From Rugalucina vietnamica (lineage: Eukaryota > Mollusca > Bivalvia > Lucinida > Lucinidae): 64,000 bases of DNA. How positions within the stretch are numbered: position 1 is the stretch's first letter; each line of letters opens with the position of its first letter. The stretch is from assembly GCA_964017185.1 (NCBI GenBank), contig OZ024872.1, positions 46,524,188 through 46,588,187 on the forward strand. Direction: 5' to 3'. Below the pieces are notes generated by a model that saw nothing but the letters and a program-made list of their open reading frames with translations, was not told where the DNA came from and searched no databases. Both the position numbers and the translations under genes were made by a program. Positions 22,561-33,986 of the stretch are shown here, one piece after another.

Positions 22561-23379
22561 AATTGACATTGACATTGTGTTTTTCAGGCATTTTTTCGGG
22601 GCTCGAACGAGTCATGTTACCTTTCAAAACTTGCACGTTGCTTGGATCTGATTACGGTCCTCATGTAACAAGTAACATTTCTTAAGAAGCATCGTCAAAG
22701 CTAATTTGCTTCCTAATTAAGAATCAGGATGACAAAGACTTAAGCTGATTATAAGATAACGTTTTTACACTAGCTTCCACTTCTTGCATGCATAGAAGTA
22801 AACGCCTGTGGTTACAAAATCTTACACAGTTTTCGTGAGTAAAGATTGATTGAATCATTAAATATTTGACACTCAGCTTGCGTCCAATATCGATGTGAAA
22901 ACAGTAAAAATATCTTCCCTAACATGAATACTAATACGATTCCAAATGACACACCGCTACGTGTACGCAGCTTCCATTCGCTTTTGAGTAAACCACTTCC
23001 ACATTTTCTTGTTTAATTAATAGTCTGGATTCAAATGATAAACATATCATCGTCGTATTCAATCTACTTTCGCTTTTAGACTGAAGACTTCATCAGAGAA
23101 TTGTTTTTTTTTAGAATATCAAAGCAGAGTTTACTGATACTAAGCGGAACTCTACATGCATGTAGCTTCAAAAATTTACTTGTACAATTTTAGAAATTTT
23201 GTACTTTGACTTTTGATTTATTTTGTGTCCTCCTTAAATGTTTAATTCCATAATTATGCTAATTGAAACATCTACGAATGCATTAAATCAAATTCCCATG
23301 TGCAAGGTTGTGATAATAACGTTCTGTTGCATTCAAACGAAGCCCTGGCACGCATTTTGAAACTTGACTTTTAACAAAA
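22561..23379. other. Unassigned sequence
   Basis: No family or gene recognised. Confidence 0.4.
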
Positions 23380-23448
23380 AGGTACAAGTAGGCAAAGATA
23401 AGGAAAAGGTGCAATCAGAAAAAGATTCCTACTCCAAAAACCGAGGTG

Positions 23449-23484
<36 letters not shown>
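23449..23484. repeat. Poly-A run
   Basis: Thirty-six consecutive A residues inside the family F tail. Confidence 0.95.
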
Positions 23485-23485
<1 letters not shown>

Positions 23486-24016
23486 AATCAGGTACTGATA
23501 CCAAGAAAACATTTCGTAAGCCGAATGAGCAGCTATTTTCCCCAATAGGTGGCCACTCAGTTTCCTTAACTTAACTAAAAATATGAAAACACACATTAGG
23601 CGCCAACAACATAAAAATTTCAAACACCAATACATAAAACAAAAAGAACCATCCCAGAAGTATCGACTTGGAACGATCTGTAACACACAGTTACTGGCGG
23701 GCTTAAATCGATTTTACATGGCCATAACCTCACCCTCAGCCTCCGCAGTGGTTCATAACATTTAGCTAGTTCTTCGATCCTCGTGGTGAATCTCTAACTA
23801 GTCAATGAATCATCAAGAACAAACAAATAAATCAAGATAAACATCCTGATGAATCAAAAACCAGGACTCACAGATTCAGTAAGCTGCCCGACGATGGAGA
23901 TCACTGGGCGCCGAATAACTTACTAACTCCGGATCAAAAGAAAAACACCAGTTGGACCCCGGTGGGCAAAGCAACAGACAAGAAGCTCCGGCCCCAACCA
24001 ACTAAAATTAATAGCT

Positions 24017-24262
24017 TTAGGTTTGGGCCATCATAGAGTCTGACGCCCGACCCACCGGCGTGCAATTAAAGAAGGCAGTATAGTTATCAACCATGATTGG
24101 GTTAAAAACTAAGCATGCAGACTGTCGCAGAACATTCAAGTTATAACCTATATGTCTGTAACGTGTTATGATTTTTCTAAACTGAAAAGAAAAATCATTA
24201 CTTCCTATGAGTTCCTTAAATTTGTAAACCAAGTCACCATAAAATTCTGGTTCCGAAAGCAG
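24017..24262 (-). pseudogene. Retroelement polymerase C-terminus, probably Penelope-like
   Basis: The minus frame reads LLSEPEFYGDLVYKFKELIG, then FSFQFRKIITRYRHIGYNLN, ending NCTPVGRASDSMMAQT. I recognise this end from polymerase-type proteins abundant in bivalve genomes; I believe they are Penelope-like (the Naiad type, lacking a C-terminal endonuclease), but that family name is from memory and uncertain. The catalytic part is missing because the copy is 5'-truncated near 24,268. The stop is followed directly by the family F tail. The frame is identical in the right arm (35,538-35,786), so this part of the duplication is recent or has been homogenised. Confidence 0.55.
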
Positions 24263-24268
24263 CGATCA

Positions 24269-24577
24269 TCAAATTGGTATTAAACAGCAAATGGTACCCA
24301 CCAGCACTATACTAATGGCACACAGTTGACATTAGGTTGAGCAATTACATACAAATAGGCCATTTAATAGTCTCTAGGATCTCTCTATCTATGCCTGTTT
24401 CCAGAGTTATGTTTAGTGGGTCTTCCTGCATATTGATGTTCGCAGACAACATAATTTCTAGGCCATTTATTGTCCAGCCGTAATGTTATGTCAAAGAATT
24501 CCGAAATTATGACGTTAGTATAAAGGTTGATGCCAACAGCATCGAAGTCCATTGAAGAAATGCATTTTATTTTTCTG
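24269..24577. repeat. Block related to repeat block j
   Basis: TCTATGCCTGTTTCCAGAGT and GTGGGTCTTCCTGCATATTG, GTTCGCAGACAACAT at 24,385-24,450 align with block j of the 7-kb units (for example 44,655-44,715 and 62,205-62,270). The minus frame here is kept in the right arm with a few replacements, but it has no known domain. Confidence 0.5.
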
Positions 24578-24936
24578 TAGTTCATGGAGCTATGAACAAC
24601 AGTGGGTCGCGTGCAAAGTGAATGAACCCAGAAGGGGTTCGTGTAAACTTTGCCACCGACCCGTTGTAGTTCATAGCTCCATGAACCTTAGACATGAAAC
24701 TCATTGCTTTTATTTGCATTCCTTTCTCTTTATCGCTTGTTGAAAAAATTATCAAGGCGATCACAGCACAAGCAAATAGAATATTTGCACACAGTGTGTG
24801 TGTTCAAACAGCGGAACGGCATCGATGGCTTCATGCCGTTTCCAACGTGCAATCACATTGATGAGAGCTATTGTTTTATGACGTCAAGTATGACCATGTT
24901 ACGTCGCGTGACGATGTGGTACATGGAACTATGAAT
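24578..24936 (-). mobile_element. Element P, palindrome-ended with CRE sites (left copy)
   Basis: A palindrome at 24,578-24,690 (GTTCATGGAGCTATGAAC ... GTTCATAGCTCCATGAAC) forms one end. The other end repeats GTACATGGAACTATGAATC. Near that end are ATGACGTCAAG and TTACGTCGCGTGACG, which are CRE-like. The paired copy in the right arm is 34,911-35,227. No transposase is encoded. Confidence 0.6.
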
Positions 24937-25097
24937 CGCATTTAAGTTATATAGATTCATTAAGACCTTGCATCAGAAATGTAAATAACACTATACGATT
25001 GAATGCATTTGTTTTTTAACTAACCACGAAATACCATTACATTGCAATTTATTGTCATATTTTATTACATGATTAAAGTTTAAAATGTAAAAGAAAG

Positions 25098-25640
25098 CAA
25101 CGACTAGGAAACGACGCAATAAGAACGACATTCCCACTCCAAAATCGAGGTGGGAAAAATTAACACTCGATTTAAGCCCGCCAGTAACTGTGTGTTACAG
25201 ATCGTTCCAAGTCGATACTTCTGTGGTGGTTCTTTTTGTTTTATGTCTTGTTGTGCTGTTGGCGCCTTATGTATGTTTTCATAATTTTAACTGAGTGGCC
25301 ACCTATTGGGAAAATAGCTGCTCATTCGGCTTACTATATGTTTTCAAAGTATAAGTACCTGATTGTGAGTTTGGTTTTTCCCACCTCGGTTTTTGGAGTG
25401 GGAGTCTTTTTTATGATTGCGCGTCTTCCTGATCTTTGCCTACTTGTACCTTCCAATACTAAGAGAAGGTACCGTAAGCTGAGTGAGCAGTTATTTCCCA
25501 ATAGGCCATTTAGCTATCTGGACCGATGAATATATGAAAAACGTACAAAAGATGTGCAAACAACACAAAAATGAATTATATTAAATAACAAAACATAAAA
25601 CAATTAGAACCGGAAACGGTGTAAATATAAAATATACATT
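25098..25640. mobile_element. Cluster of three family F tails in alternating orientation
   Basis: A short head (25,098-25,165, tail on minus strand), a 285-bp tail on the plus strand (25,170-25,453, ending GCCTACTTGTACCTT), and a third on the minus strand (25,465-25,640, starting GGTACCGTAAGCTGAGTGAG) abut one another. The arrangement is mirrored in the right arm (34,180-34,735). Confidence 0.6.
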
Positions 25641-26433
25641 AAGCTGTATTAGGATGCATTGAGCACCCATTTAGATCAGTATTCACGATCTGACATAGCC
25701 TCAACAATGGCATGTTCAAATCAGTTCGAATCCTCGGAGAAAACGTTAAATGTATACATATAAATATCTCTATTTGTTGTTGTTCTCATTGCTTATCTTT
25801 AAGAAGCTAATGGATCAGATTTATAAAATTTGCGATTTCAGCATTATTTGTAAATACTTGTCACATTAAGATCGAGAACAAATGGAAAAAAAGATTAAAA
25901 AGAAAAATTAATGGGATAATCATCCTTGTAAAACCGGAGACCCATGGGATTTAAAAAGGCATTATATGTAAACAGCAACGTCGGCAACCTAAACTGAGCA
26001 AATGTGAAGGGTTTATTTACATATGCACTTGATTTTTATGTTTTACTGCGAAAGAAGACACACACAAAATACCGTGCTGCAGAAATGTATGCATTATAAC
26101 CATGCTTATCGCTGTTTGATCACTGCATCAAGAATGATTTCTAGTGCATGCAATTTACACAAATAACATAAACGCGTGACTTGCAAACGCAATACTGTTT
26201 CCTGAAAGACAATTGATTGCACTGATTACACCATGCTAATAAAGTTTTGTGCGAGTGCATCAACGCTTATCATGTTCGTTAATCGAACAGACTCCAGATG
26301 ATTATTTGTGTGTGCAACTTTCACATGTAAGGACTGGTTGAACCATGTTTTCTAATTAATCAGGATGCACATGAATGCATTCATTGGAAAGTAATAAATA
26401 AGCAATGGCCTGCAACAGATAAAATTTGAATCA

Positions 26434-26534
26434 CATTACGAAAACACGCCCATGTAATATACAGATGTTTCCTAAGTTGTAAAATTTGAATTTTTTCAAT
26501 AGAATTTAAATGTTCAATACAATTAAAATTTTTG

Positions 26535-26571
<37 letters not shown>

Positions 26572-26641
26572 CAAAACATAGATTGTGGGTACACGTTAGA
26601 ACCGCCACACCGAGGCAGTTCTAACGAGTACCCACAATGTT
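26434..26641 (+). mobile_element. Family B MITE, copy 6, 5' part
   Basis: CATTACGAAAACACGCCCAT through the central foldback to CCCACAATGTT. It contains a run of about 31 T (26,538-26,568). Element C is inserted here. The 3' part resumes at 28,776. Confidence 0.85.
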
Positions 26642-28775
26642 CAGTCCCGGTAAAAAATCAACAACATATTTCTCTTTTCTCGGAGGACCCTAAGCTATTT
26701 TTCTCGGAGAAACAACGCTAAATTTCTCTTTTCATTTAGGTATTTCGCGTTTCGTTCATTTCGATTTCTCGGAGAAACACCGAGAAATTTCACCGCGACC
26801 GCAGGTATTTACCGGTGAACACAGTAAGTCCAGATTTACCTGTTCGCGGAGTTTCTCGGAGAAATATTGTGCACGATTTTGAAAATCGATTTTACCTTAT
26901 TTTTACTAATTAAAGAAATTTTAAACATTTAAATAATCAGTATAAGTGTTTTTGTATATAACACCTCTAACAGTTTGACACGTTTTAATAAGTTACATTA
27001 ATTACTGAGCAAACATTCCACAATTTTCTTCACTGGTTTCAGTTACGGTTGGTTAGGCATGACTTGACTCGCATTTGACAAACAAATTAAGTAGTACTTT
27101 GTTTTATCTCAATTAGGCCTTTCTCCAAGTAAATGACGTGTTACAGTTTCATTTGTTTGAGTTAGGAAACATAAAAGCAATAGGCCATTAACATGTACGA
27201 GTATAATAGGTGACCATTTTGCGCATTCTTGAATTCATATTGTAATGAAATAAATGTTTTCTGGTCCGGGTTGTAGTGTCGAGCTATGGAAACGTGCATG
27301 TAGAATGAAATGGCATAATTTTATCACATTGTGACGTCAACTTATGGAGCATACTATTTTTGTAAAATTTTATTGACCCGATCAACCTGCAGATAAGGAT
27401 TTTAAATAATTACTAAATGATCCACTGCATACCAGAAAAATTCTTAGGTGAAAACAAAGGCGCAAATCAGCTGTGCGGTAACTGGACAGCTGACCAACAC
27501 CTTTGTTTTCACTAGAACAAGTCATCTTTCATTTCTAGCCAAAATTTCAAGCCTCTAGCCTGTTTCTGTGACTGATCAAGATGTATAGATATGATTTTTT
27601 TTCACCGTATTCGATCTAATAAGTGCACATGTTCCAAAAATCGCACCTCCTGATCGTTTCCGAAAAACATGTGCAGCTCGACTAGAACACAGCTCAACTG
27701 GCGTATGGATATCTTACATCTTATTTACACGTTAAATCGCATTAAAACTTAACCATTATTAATGTTTTCGTAAAAGGCAGGAACGGATACACTCATTGTA
27801 CACGAAAACAAATGCATGACCTTATATTTTGGTGTCAGTTTTAAAAATTTCCGGGACCGTCTAAGTATAGAAACTATGCATGTGCATGAATAGAAAAATC
27901 GGGGTGCAATATTGCTGTTACTAACGTTCTTGTCCTCAGCCACGGTTATGTCGTTACGTTTCCGCCGCTTTATGGTACCGTACAAGCTTGGGATGTCCTG
28001 ACGTTCTACACAACATTCGTATTTGTAAACCCGTCAGTTACAAAAACTACCGAAACAGCATCCGACACGCTATAAACTGCAGATACTTGAGTATGTATGT
28101 TTGATGCATCCACATTCATATCTCGATGTTGTTTCCTAACGCGTAAAAGAAAATTAAAATAAAAATACTATCATAACCGACATTGCCCCCAATTCATGTA
28201 CATGTAAAGAAAAGTTAGTATACTTCAGCCACTTAATTTGATGCAGTGTGCGACATATCCAAACAGTTTTTCCTATACAAAAGTATTTGTTGCACATAAT
28301 GCATTTTTCGTCTAATGATATCAATCAGATTTAAAGAAGGAGCGAAATAAAAATTTAAGACAAATAAATTTCTTGACTGTATATACTCGTACATGTACAT
28401 TTACAATGTTCCACACAACCGCAATTCTAGACAAGGTATAACAAACAGGTAATACGTAACATCTACAAGTTGCATACTTGCAAATGCTTATTGTTTTAAT
28501 CAATTGTTTTATATTTATTCAAAAATTATAGACATGTACTTGTCTTTTAAATTCCTCCGAGAAACTCCAAGAAAAAGAGTTTGATCGATAAATCCAGGTA
28601 ATTACCTTTCTCGGAGAAACACCGAGAAATTTCACCAAGAAACAACGCGAAATTTCGCGCAGACGATTTCGTGTACCTGGCTTATTTCGCGGTGTTTCTC
28701 CGAGAAATAAAAATTTCGCGTTTGCCATGGTTGCGGAGAAACGCGAAATATGTTGTTATTTTTTTACCGGGAGTG
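26642..28775. mobile_element. Element C, 2.1-kb TA-targeted transposon nested in a MITE
   Basis: The left end CAGTCCCGGTAAAAAATCAA and the inverted right end CACTCCCGGTAAAAAAATAA continue into AACAACATATTTC, a TIR of about 33 bp. The uninterrupted MITE in the right arm (32,598-32,903) has CACAATGTATGTTTTGG; here that reads CACAATGTT | element | TATGTTTTGG. This fits a TA duplication with one changed base, as in Tc1/mariner elements. About 200 bp at each end are packed with TTTCTCGGAGAAA-type palindromes. The interior has no transposase and holds a family A remnant (27,445-27,575), so it is non-autonomous. Confidence 0.8.
27445..27575 (+). mobile_element. Family A MITE remnant inside element C
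   Basis: TAGGTGAAAACAAAGGCGCA, the decayed hairpin AGCTGTGCGGTAACTGGACA, then CCAAAATTTCAAGCCTCTAG. Both termini are missing. Confidence 0.6.
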
Positions 28776-28884
28776 TATGTTTTGGATCAAAAATAAGAAA
28801 ATTAGGCATACCCAGCAAAGCCCAGTTACTATATAAAAGTGGGGGTTAAGGGCGTATGTATTCCACGGACATGTTTTCCTGGTG
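28776..28884 (+). mobile_element. Family B MITE, copy 6, 3' part
   Basis: TATGTTTTGGATCAAAAATA to CGGACATGTTTTCCTGGTG. It completes the MITE interrupted at 26,641. Confidence 0.85.
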
Positions 28885-28995
28885 CGTATCAAATATCCTG
28901 CCTCAAAATACGTCAGTTCTGATATTCTTATTCTTATAGCTATATCTCAGTTACGGAATAATTGTACCCTTAAACTGTTTATCATATGCTAAGTC

Positions 28996-29265
28996 ATGAA
29001 AAAAATGCAATCAGAAAGAAAGTCTTACTCCAAAAACTGAGGTGGGAAAAACCAATTCGACAACCAGGCACCTTCATTCAGAAAACACACCGCAAGCCGA
29101 GTGAGCAGCCATCTCCCAACAGGCGGCCACCCAGTTACCCGAACTTAAATAAAATACGAAAACGCACACAAGGCCGAAACAGCACAAACATAAGCCCCAG
29201 AAACATAAAACAAACGGAAACACAACAGAAACATCGCCCGAAACGATCAAATAAAAAATAAACAA
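28996..29265 (-). mobile_element. Family F retroelement 3' tail within the left arm
   Basis: TGCAATCAGAAAGAAAGTCT, the hairpin, GCCGAGTGAGCAGCC and GGCGGCCACCCAGTTACCCG. The outermost AGGTACAAGTAGGC is missing. The mirrored copy is 32,158-32,440. Confidence 0.7.
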
Positions 29266-29622
29266 TCAAAGTTTATTTGAGAAAGTTATATTTGCACATG
29301 CTTTTTCATTTACTTATTGCACAACACTTCAGAATGTCAAACTCATAATTTTTATTAATGTAAACATAAACGTCCCAGGCAAGGTCATGTTGGAACGCAG
29401 CTTCATTTTATGGGACTTTGTGATTTGATTTAAAACTCAATGTATATAATCAGAGTAAGCCATCTAAGTAAAACAACGAATGCTTACATGTATTCGTGGT
29501 TTGACTTAACTGTTTTTGTTGGATGTTCTTTTGACAAGAGTTAAAAGAAGACCTTGTACATGGCAATTCAGCATTATGCCTATGTCATTGTATTTAATCT
29601 TTATTAACCATTATGCAATATA

Positions 29623-29864
29623 TGAGCCGCCATATGGAAAAACCAACAATCTGCATAGGCGAAAACAAAGACGCAGATCAGCTTCGCGGTAACCGCGAAG
29701 CTGAAGCTGATCAGCGTCTTTGTTTTCGCTACTCGGATTGTACAATTCCTCTTCTACTTAAATTCGAAATTTCACGCTTCTAGCTCTTTTCTGTGCTTGT
29801 ACAGGCCGGTTTGTGTCGAACCTGTTCGGAAACCACATTGTTGGTTTTCCCACGAGGCGGCTCA
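29623..29864 (+). mobile_element. Family A MITE in the left arm
   Basis: TGAGCCGCCATATGGAAAAA to TTTTCCCACGAGGCGGCTCA, with a 6-bp duplication in the hairpin (GAAGCTGAAGCTGATC). The paired copy in the right arm is 31,591-31,799. Confidence 0.85.
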
Positions 29865-30153
29865 TATTTTTGGCACCAGTGTTACACGCGATCAAAAAGA
29901 TTCAGTGGCCACTTCGATCATTTTCATCAAGATGTAACTAAAGCCCACACTCTAAAATCATCCTTTAGTTGACGCATCTTGATCACGACGGACGAGTTTT
30001 AGATTATCTCAGACATCTAAACAGAAAACTAGGGATTGTTATCGCCAGTATTCAATCTGATTTATACGTGCTTTGCCAGCTAATGTTATTATCCGGAGAC
30101 ACCTAAAACGTAACTAAATACGCTACACCATGTCTGTAGATTTAGCAAGACAC

Positions 30154-30191
30154 AATGTGGAATTCTTAAATTTCCATTATTTGTAAAACGT
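30154..30191 (+). repeat. 38-bp direct repeat, left copy
   Basis: The end of block e, from AATGTGGAATTC to TTGTAAAACGT. The same 38 bp recur in the same orientation at 36,105-36,142, exactly flanking the 5.9-kb inserted block. Confidence 0.9.
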
Positions 30192-30420
30192 TAATGGATA
30201 AAAATGTTAATGGGTATCCTTAATTATTTTAGGATATCCATAAATGAATAAAGGATATCCATAAATAAATTACGGATATCCTTAAATAAATTATGGATAT
30301 CCAAAAATAGGGAATAAATAGTAAAATGGTACCAATAGGCACGTACATCATTTTTTTTTGTGATTTAAGGATATCCTTAAATTATGGATATCCTAAAATA
30401 CAGTTCTATTGAAGTACAGA
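30192..30420. repeat. GGATATCC-rich filler at the inverted-duplication junction
   Basis: Six GGATATCC palindromes (30,230-30,400), each flanked by TTAA- or ATAAAT-type sequence, plus one TGGGTATCC variant. The sequence occurs nowhere else in the window, including at the intact e/f junctions of the other units. Confidence 0.85.
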
Positions 30421-31254
30421 AAGAAAATACATAAAACACAACAAAACATTTTTCCGACAACACACTGGAAGAGCAGAATGACTAGCTCTTTCCCAACAAG
30501 GTATTCATCCGGCTAAGTTTCAACAGGAACGAAATGCAACGGGTACGACAGAGAGAAAGGCACAATAAACAGTAGTATAATGGAGATAAACCACTTTTCC
30601 TGGGACATCGATTATCGTTTTTCTGGGGACAACGCCGAAAACTATTTTTCTGGGGACATTCTCGAATTCATAAAGAAAGAAAATTAAATAAAAACAAAAA
30701 TAGTGTTCAACTGGCGAACACATGAAACAAAAACTTTTGATGTAATTAAGTTAAAATCCCAACCACATACACCAGAAATGACGGCGATTATCATTATCAT
30801 TAATCAAACCATTTTTACTAGGACAGCGAAATAACCATTTCTATCAGTACAGCGAAAATGTATTAGTGATTATTAAAAACAGATTAGAATAAAAAATAAA
30901 CCAAGATCTCGACTGGCTAACACTTGTATTACAAAATGTTGCTGCAAATAAAGCCAAAACTTCGACCCAAAGATACTCGGCGGGAAGGAGAGCATATCCA
31001 GGAGAATGATTATAAATGATGATTACACCCTCATCGATGCAAGTACATGTAGCTCTGATTTCTGGAAAATGCATTTTGCTTTAGTATATTTAGAATATTA
31101 GACTAATAATAAGCACAATGATATTCTTTGCTTTCTATCTCATTTCAAGTAACACGCTAAGGCATACTGAGTGTCAACTACAAAGAAAGCATAGTGTTCA
31201 ACAATGGCGGCAACTGCAGACAATTTATTACCATGAAACATTTGAATAAGTAGC
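30421..31254 (-). repeat. Inverted copy of block f (outer partner at 36,143-36,976)
   Basis: Reverse complement of 36,143-36,976. Matching landmarks: TGACACTCAGTATGCACTTA, TGCATTTTCCAGAAATCAGA, CTCCTTCCCGCCGAGTATCT and TGTCCCAGGAAAAGTGG. It shows that the inverted segment extended past block e into the next block. The 76-codon frame HFPEIRATCTCIDEG occurs in both copies but shortened in unit B, so it is probably not functional. Confidence 0.85.
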
Positions 31255-31590
31255 ACGTTTTACAAATAATGGAAATTTAAGAATTCCACATTGTGTCTTG
31301 CTAAATCTACAGACATGGTGTAGCGTATTTAGTTACGTTTTAGGTGTCTCCGGATAATAACATTAGCTGGCAAAGCACGTATAAATCAGATTGAATACTG
31401 GCGATAACAATCCCTAGTTTTCTGTTTAGATGTCTGAGATAATCTAAAACTCGTCCGTCGTGATCAAGATGCGTCAACTAAAGGATGATTTTAGAGTGTG
31501 GGCTTTAGTTACATCTTGATGAAAATAATCGAAGTGGCCACTGAATCTTTTTGATAAAACAGAACGCGTGTAACACTGGTGCCAAAAATA

Positions 31591-31799
31591 TGAGCCGCCT
31601 CGTGGGAAAACCAACAATGTGGTTTCCGAACAGGTCCGACACAAACCGGACGTGAAGCGTGAAATTTCGGATTTAAGTAGAAGAGGAATTGTACTATCCG
31701 AGTAGCGAAAACAAAGACGCTGATCAGCTTCTTTGCGCCTTTGATCTGCGTCTTTGTTTTCGCCTATGCAGATTGTTAGTTTTCCCATGTGGCGGCTCA
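31591..31799 (-). mobile_element. Family A MITE in the right arm
   Basis: TGAGCCGCCTCGTGGGAAAA to TTTTCCCATGTGGCGGCTCA. The hairpin has lost part of its stem (GATCAGCTTCTTTGCGCC), unlike the paired copy at 29,623. Confidence 0.85.
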
Positions 31800-32157
31800 T
31801 ATATTGCATAATGGTTAATAAAGATTAAATAAAATGACATAGGCATAATGCTGAATTGCCATGTACAAGGTCTTCTTTTAACTCTTGTCAAAAGAACATC
31901 CATCAAAAACAGTTAAGTCAAACCACGAATACATGTAAGCATTCGTTGTTTTACTTAGATGGCTTACTCTGAAGTATATACATTGAGTTTTAAATCAAAT
32001 CACAAAATCCCATAAAATGAAGCTGCGTTCCAACATGACCTTACCTGGGACGTTTATGTTTTCATTAATAAAAATTATGAGTTTGACATTCTGAAGTGGT
32101 GTGCAATAAGTAAATGAAAAAGCATGTGCAATAACTTTCTCAAATAAACTTTGATCG

Positions 32158-32440
32158 TTTATTTTTTATTTGATCGTTTCGGGCGATGTTTCTGTTGTGT
32201 TTCCGTTTGTTTTATGTTTCTGGGGCTTATGTTTGTGCTGTTTCGGCCTTGTGTGCGTTTTCGTATTTTATTTAAGTTCGGGTAACTGGGTGGCCGCCTG
32301 TTGGGAGATGCTCACTCGGCTTGCGGTGTGTTTTCTGAATGTAGGTGCCTGGTTGTCGATTTGGTTTTTACCACCTCAGTTTTTGGAGTAAGACTTTCTT
32401 AAATTTCTGATTGCATCTTTTCCTGATCATTGCCTAGTTG
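32158..32440 (+). mobile_element. Family F retroelement 3' tail in the right arm
   Basis: Mirror of 28,996-29,265. It retains CTTTTCCTGATCATTGCCTA near the 3' end. The 73-codon frame here is a reading of this tail. Confidence 0.7.
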
Positions 32441-32597
32441 TAACTTTTATATTACATTGATGAATATTTGTTTTTCTGTATTTCTTGGCTTAGCATATGA
32501 TAAACAGGTTAAAGGTACAATTATTCCGTAACTGAGAAATAGCTATAAGAATAAGAATACCAGAACCGACGTATTTTGAGGCGGGGTATTTGATACG

Positions 32598-32903
32598 CAT
32601 CAGGAAAACATGTCCGTGAAATACATACGCCCTCAACCCCCACTTTTATATAGTAACTGGGCTTTGCTGGGTGTGCCTAATTTTCTTATATTTTATCCAA
32701 AACATACATTGTGGGTACTCGTTAGAACTGCCTCGGTGTAGCGGTTCTAACGTGTACCCACAATCTATGTTTTGAGCAAAAAAAAAATATATATATATAT
32801 ATCAAAAATTAAAATTGTAGTGAAAATTTTAATTCTATTGAAAATTTTCAAATTTTACAACTTAGGAAACATCTGTATATTATATGGGCGTGTTTTCGTA
32901 ATG
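32598..32903 (-). mobile_element. Family B MITE, copy 7, without element C
   Basis: CATCAGGAAAACATGTCCGT to ATGGGCGTGTTTTCGTAATG. This is the partner of the interrupted MITE at 26,434-28,884 and provides its empty site, CCAAAACATACATTGTG. It has a short (AT)n expansion near 32,790. Confidence 0.9.
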
Positions 32904-33839
32904 TGATTCAAATTTTACCTGTTGCTGGTCATTGCTTATTTATTACTTTCCAATCAATGCATACAATGTGCATCCTGATTAATTAGAAAACATGGTTCAA
33001 CCAGTCCTTACATGTGAAAGTTGCACACAGAAATAATCATGTGGAGTCTGTTCGATTAACGAACATGATAAGCGTTGATGCACTCACACAAAACTTTATT
33101 AGCAGGGTGTAATCAGTGCAATCAATTGTCTTTCAGGAAACAGTATTACGTTTGCAAGTCACGCGTTTATGTTATTTTTGTGTAAATTGCATGCACTAGA
33201 AATCATTCTTGATGCAATGATCAAACAACGATAAGCATGGTTATAATGCATACATTTCTGCAGCACGGTATTTTGTGTGTGTCTTCTTTCGCAGATCAAG
33301 TGCATATGTTTTTAGGAACAAATAAATAAACCCTTCACATTTGCTCATCAGAAAGCAACGACAGGCTAAGTTGTTTCTCAGTTTAGGTTGCCGACGTTGC
33401 TGTTTACATATAATGCCTTTTTAAATCCCATGGGTCTCCGGTTTTACAAGGATGATTATCCAATTAATTTTTCATCTTTTTTTCCCATTTGTTCTCGATC
33501 TTAATGTGACAAGTATTTACAAATAATGCTGAAATCGCAAATTTTATAAATCTGATCCATTAGCTTCTTAAAAATAAGCAATGAGAACAACAACAAAAAG
33601 AGATATTTATATGTATACATTTAATGTTTTCTCCGAGGATTCGAACTGATTTGAACATGCTTTTGTTGAGGCTATGTCAAATCGTGAATACTGATCTAAT
33701 GCATTTTCTTGCATAGATATCTATGCGCATAGCTGTTTGAAGCCGTTTTTGATTGGTCGAAAGCCGTGTTCAAACCGCAAAACCCATGTTCAAATCATGA
33801 TATTCACGTGCCGTTTGAACATGGGTTTTGGCCGACGTC

Positions 33840-33866
33840 ATTGGTCAAAGTGACGTGACGTCATGT
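33840..33866 (+). promoter_or_regulatory. Tandem CRE-like sites and inverted CCAAT box in element D
   Basis: GACGTCATTGGTC followed by GTGACGTGACGTCATG, about 20-45 bp before an AAAATGGC that could be a translation start or a YY1-like site. Binding is inferred from the motif only. Confidence 0.4.
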
Positions 33867-33986
33867 ATTTCATAGAAACAAAATGGCCGACGTTGAAGAA
33901 GCTCCGCGGTTTTCGGTGCGTTTTTACGTTGTTAATGTTATTTTCAAGAGATTTTAAGTGGATTGGAGTGAAAATGCAAGAATAGC

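Larger units (their letters stand above)
23380..24268 (-). mobile_element. Family F retroelement, longest copy with coding remnant
   Basis: The minus strand shows a 5'-truncated retroelement: a coding stretch (24,262-24,017), a stop, then the whole family F tail to the constant end at 23,380. The tail contains every block seen in the shorter copies. A 36-bp poly-A run (23,449-23,484 on the plus strand) has expanded within the hairpin region. This copy shows that family F is the 3' end of a coding retroelement. The breakpoint of the inverted duplication (23,699) falls inside it. Confidence 0.7.
23699..30191 (+). repeat. Left arm of large inverted duplication
   Basis: The reverse complement of this arm lies at 31,255-36,104. 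Matching landmarks: 23,699 with 36,104; the retroelement frame 24,017-24,232 with 35,571-35,786; family B 26,434 with 32,903; family A 29,623-29,864 with 31,591-31,799; 30,191 with 31,255. The left arm is longer mainly because a 2.1-kb element (26,642-28,775) is present only here. Some stretches are identical between arms (the retroelement frame), while others show about 3% differences by eye. Confidence 0.9.

Noticed and set aside
25705-25740. GTTCGAATCC, a tRNA B-box-like motif, mirrored at about 33,630
   Set aside because: No matching A box, anticodon stem or acceptor stem could be drawn upstream. It may be chance or a worn SINE promoter.
29074-29265. Frames with VSVVFPFVLCFWGL (29,074; 32,170), AAHSAYGVF (51,593) and SVAWPDGVHLVFL (1,115)
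   Set aside because: These are translations of the non-coding 3' tail of family F, repeated wherever the tail occurs.
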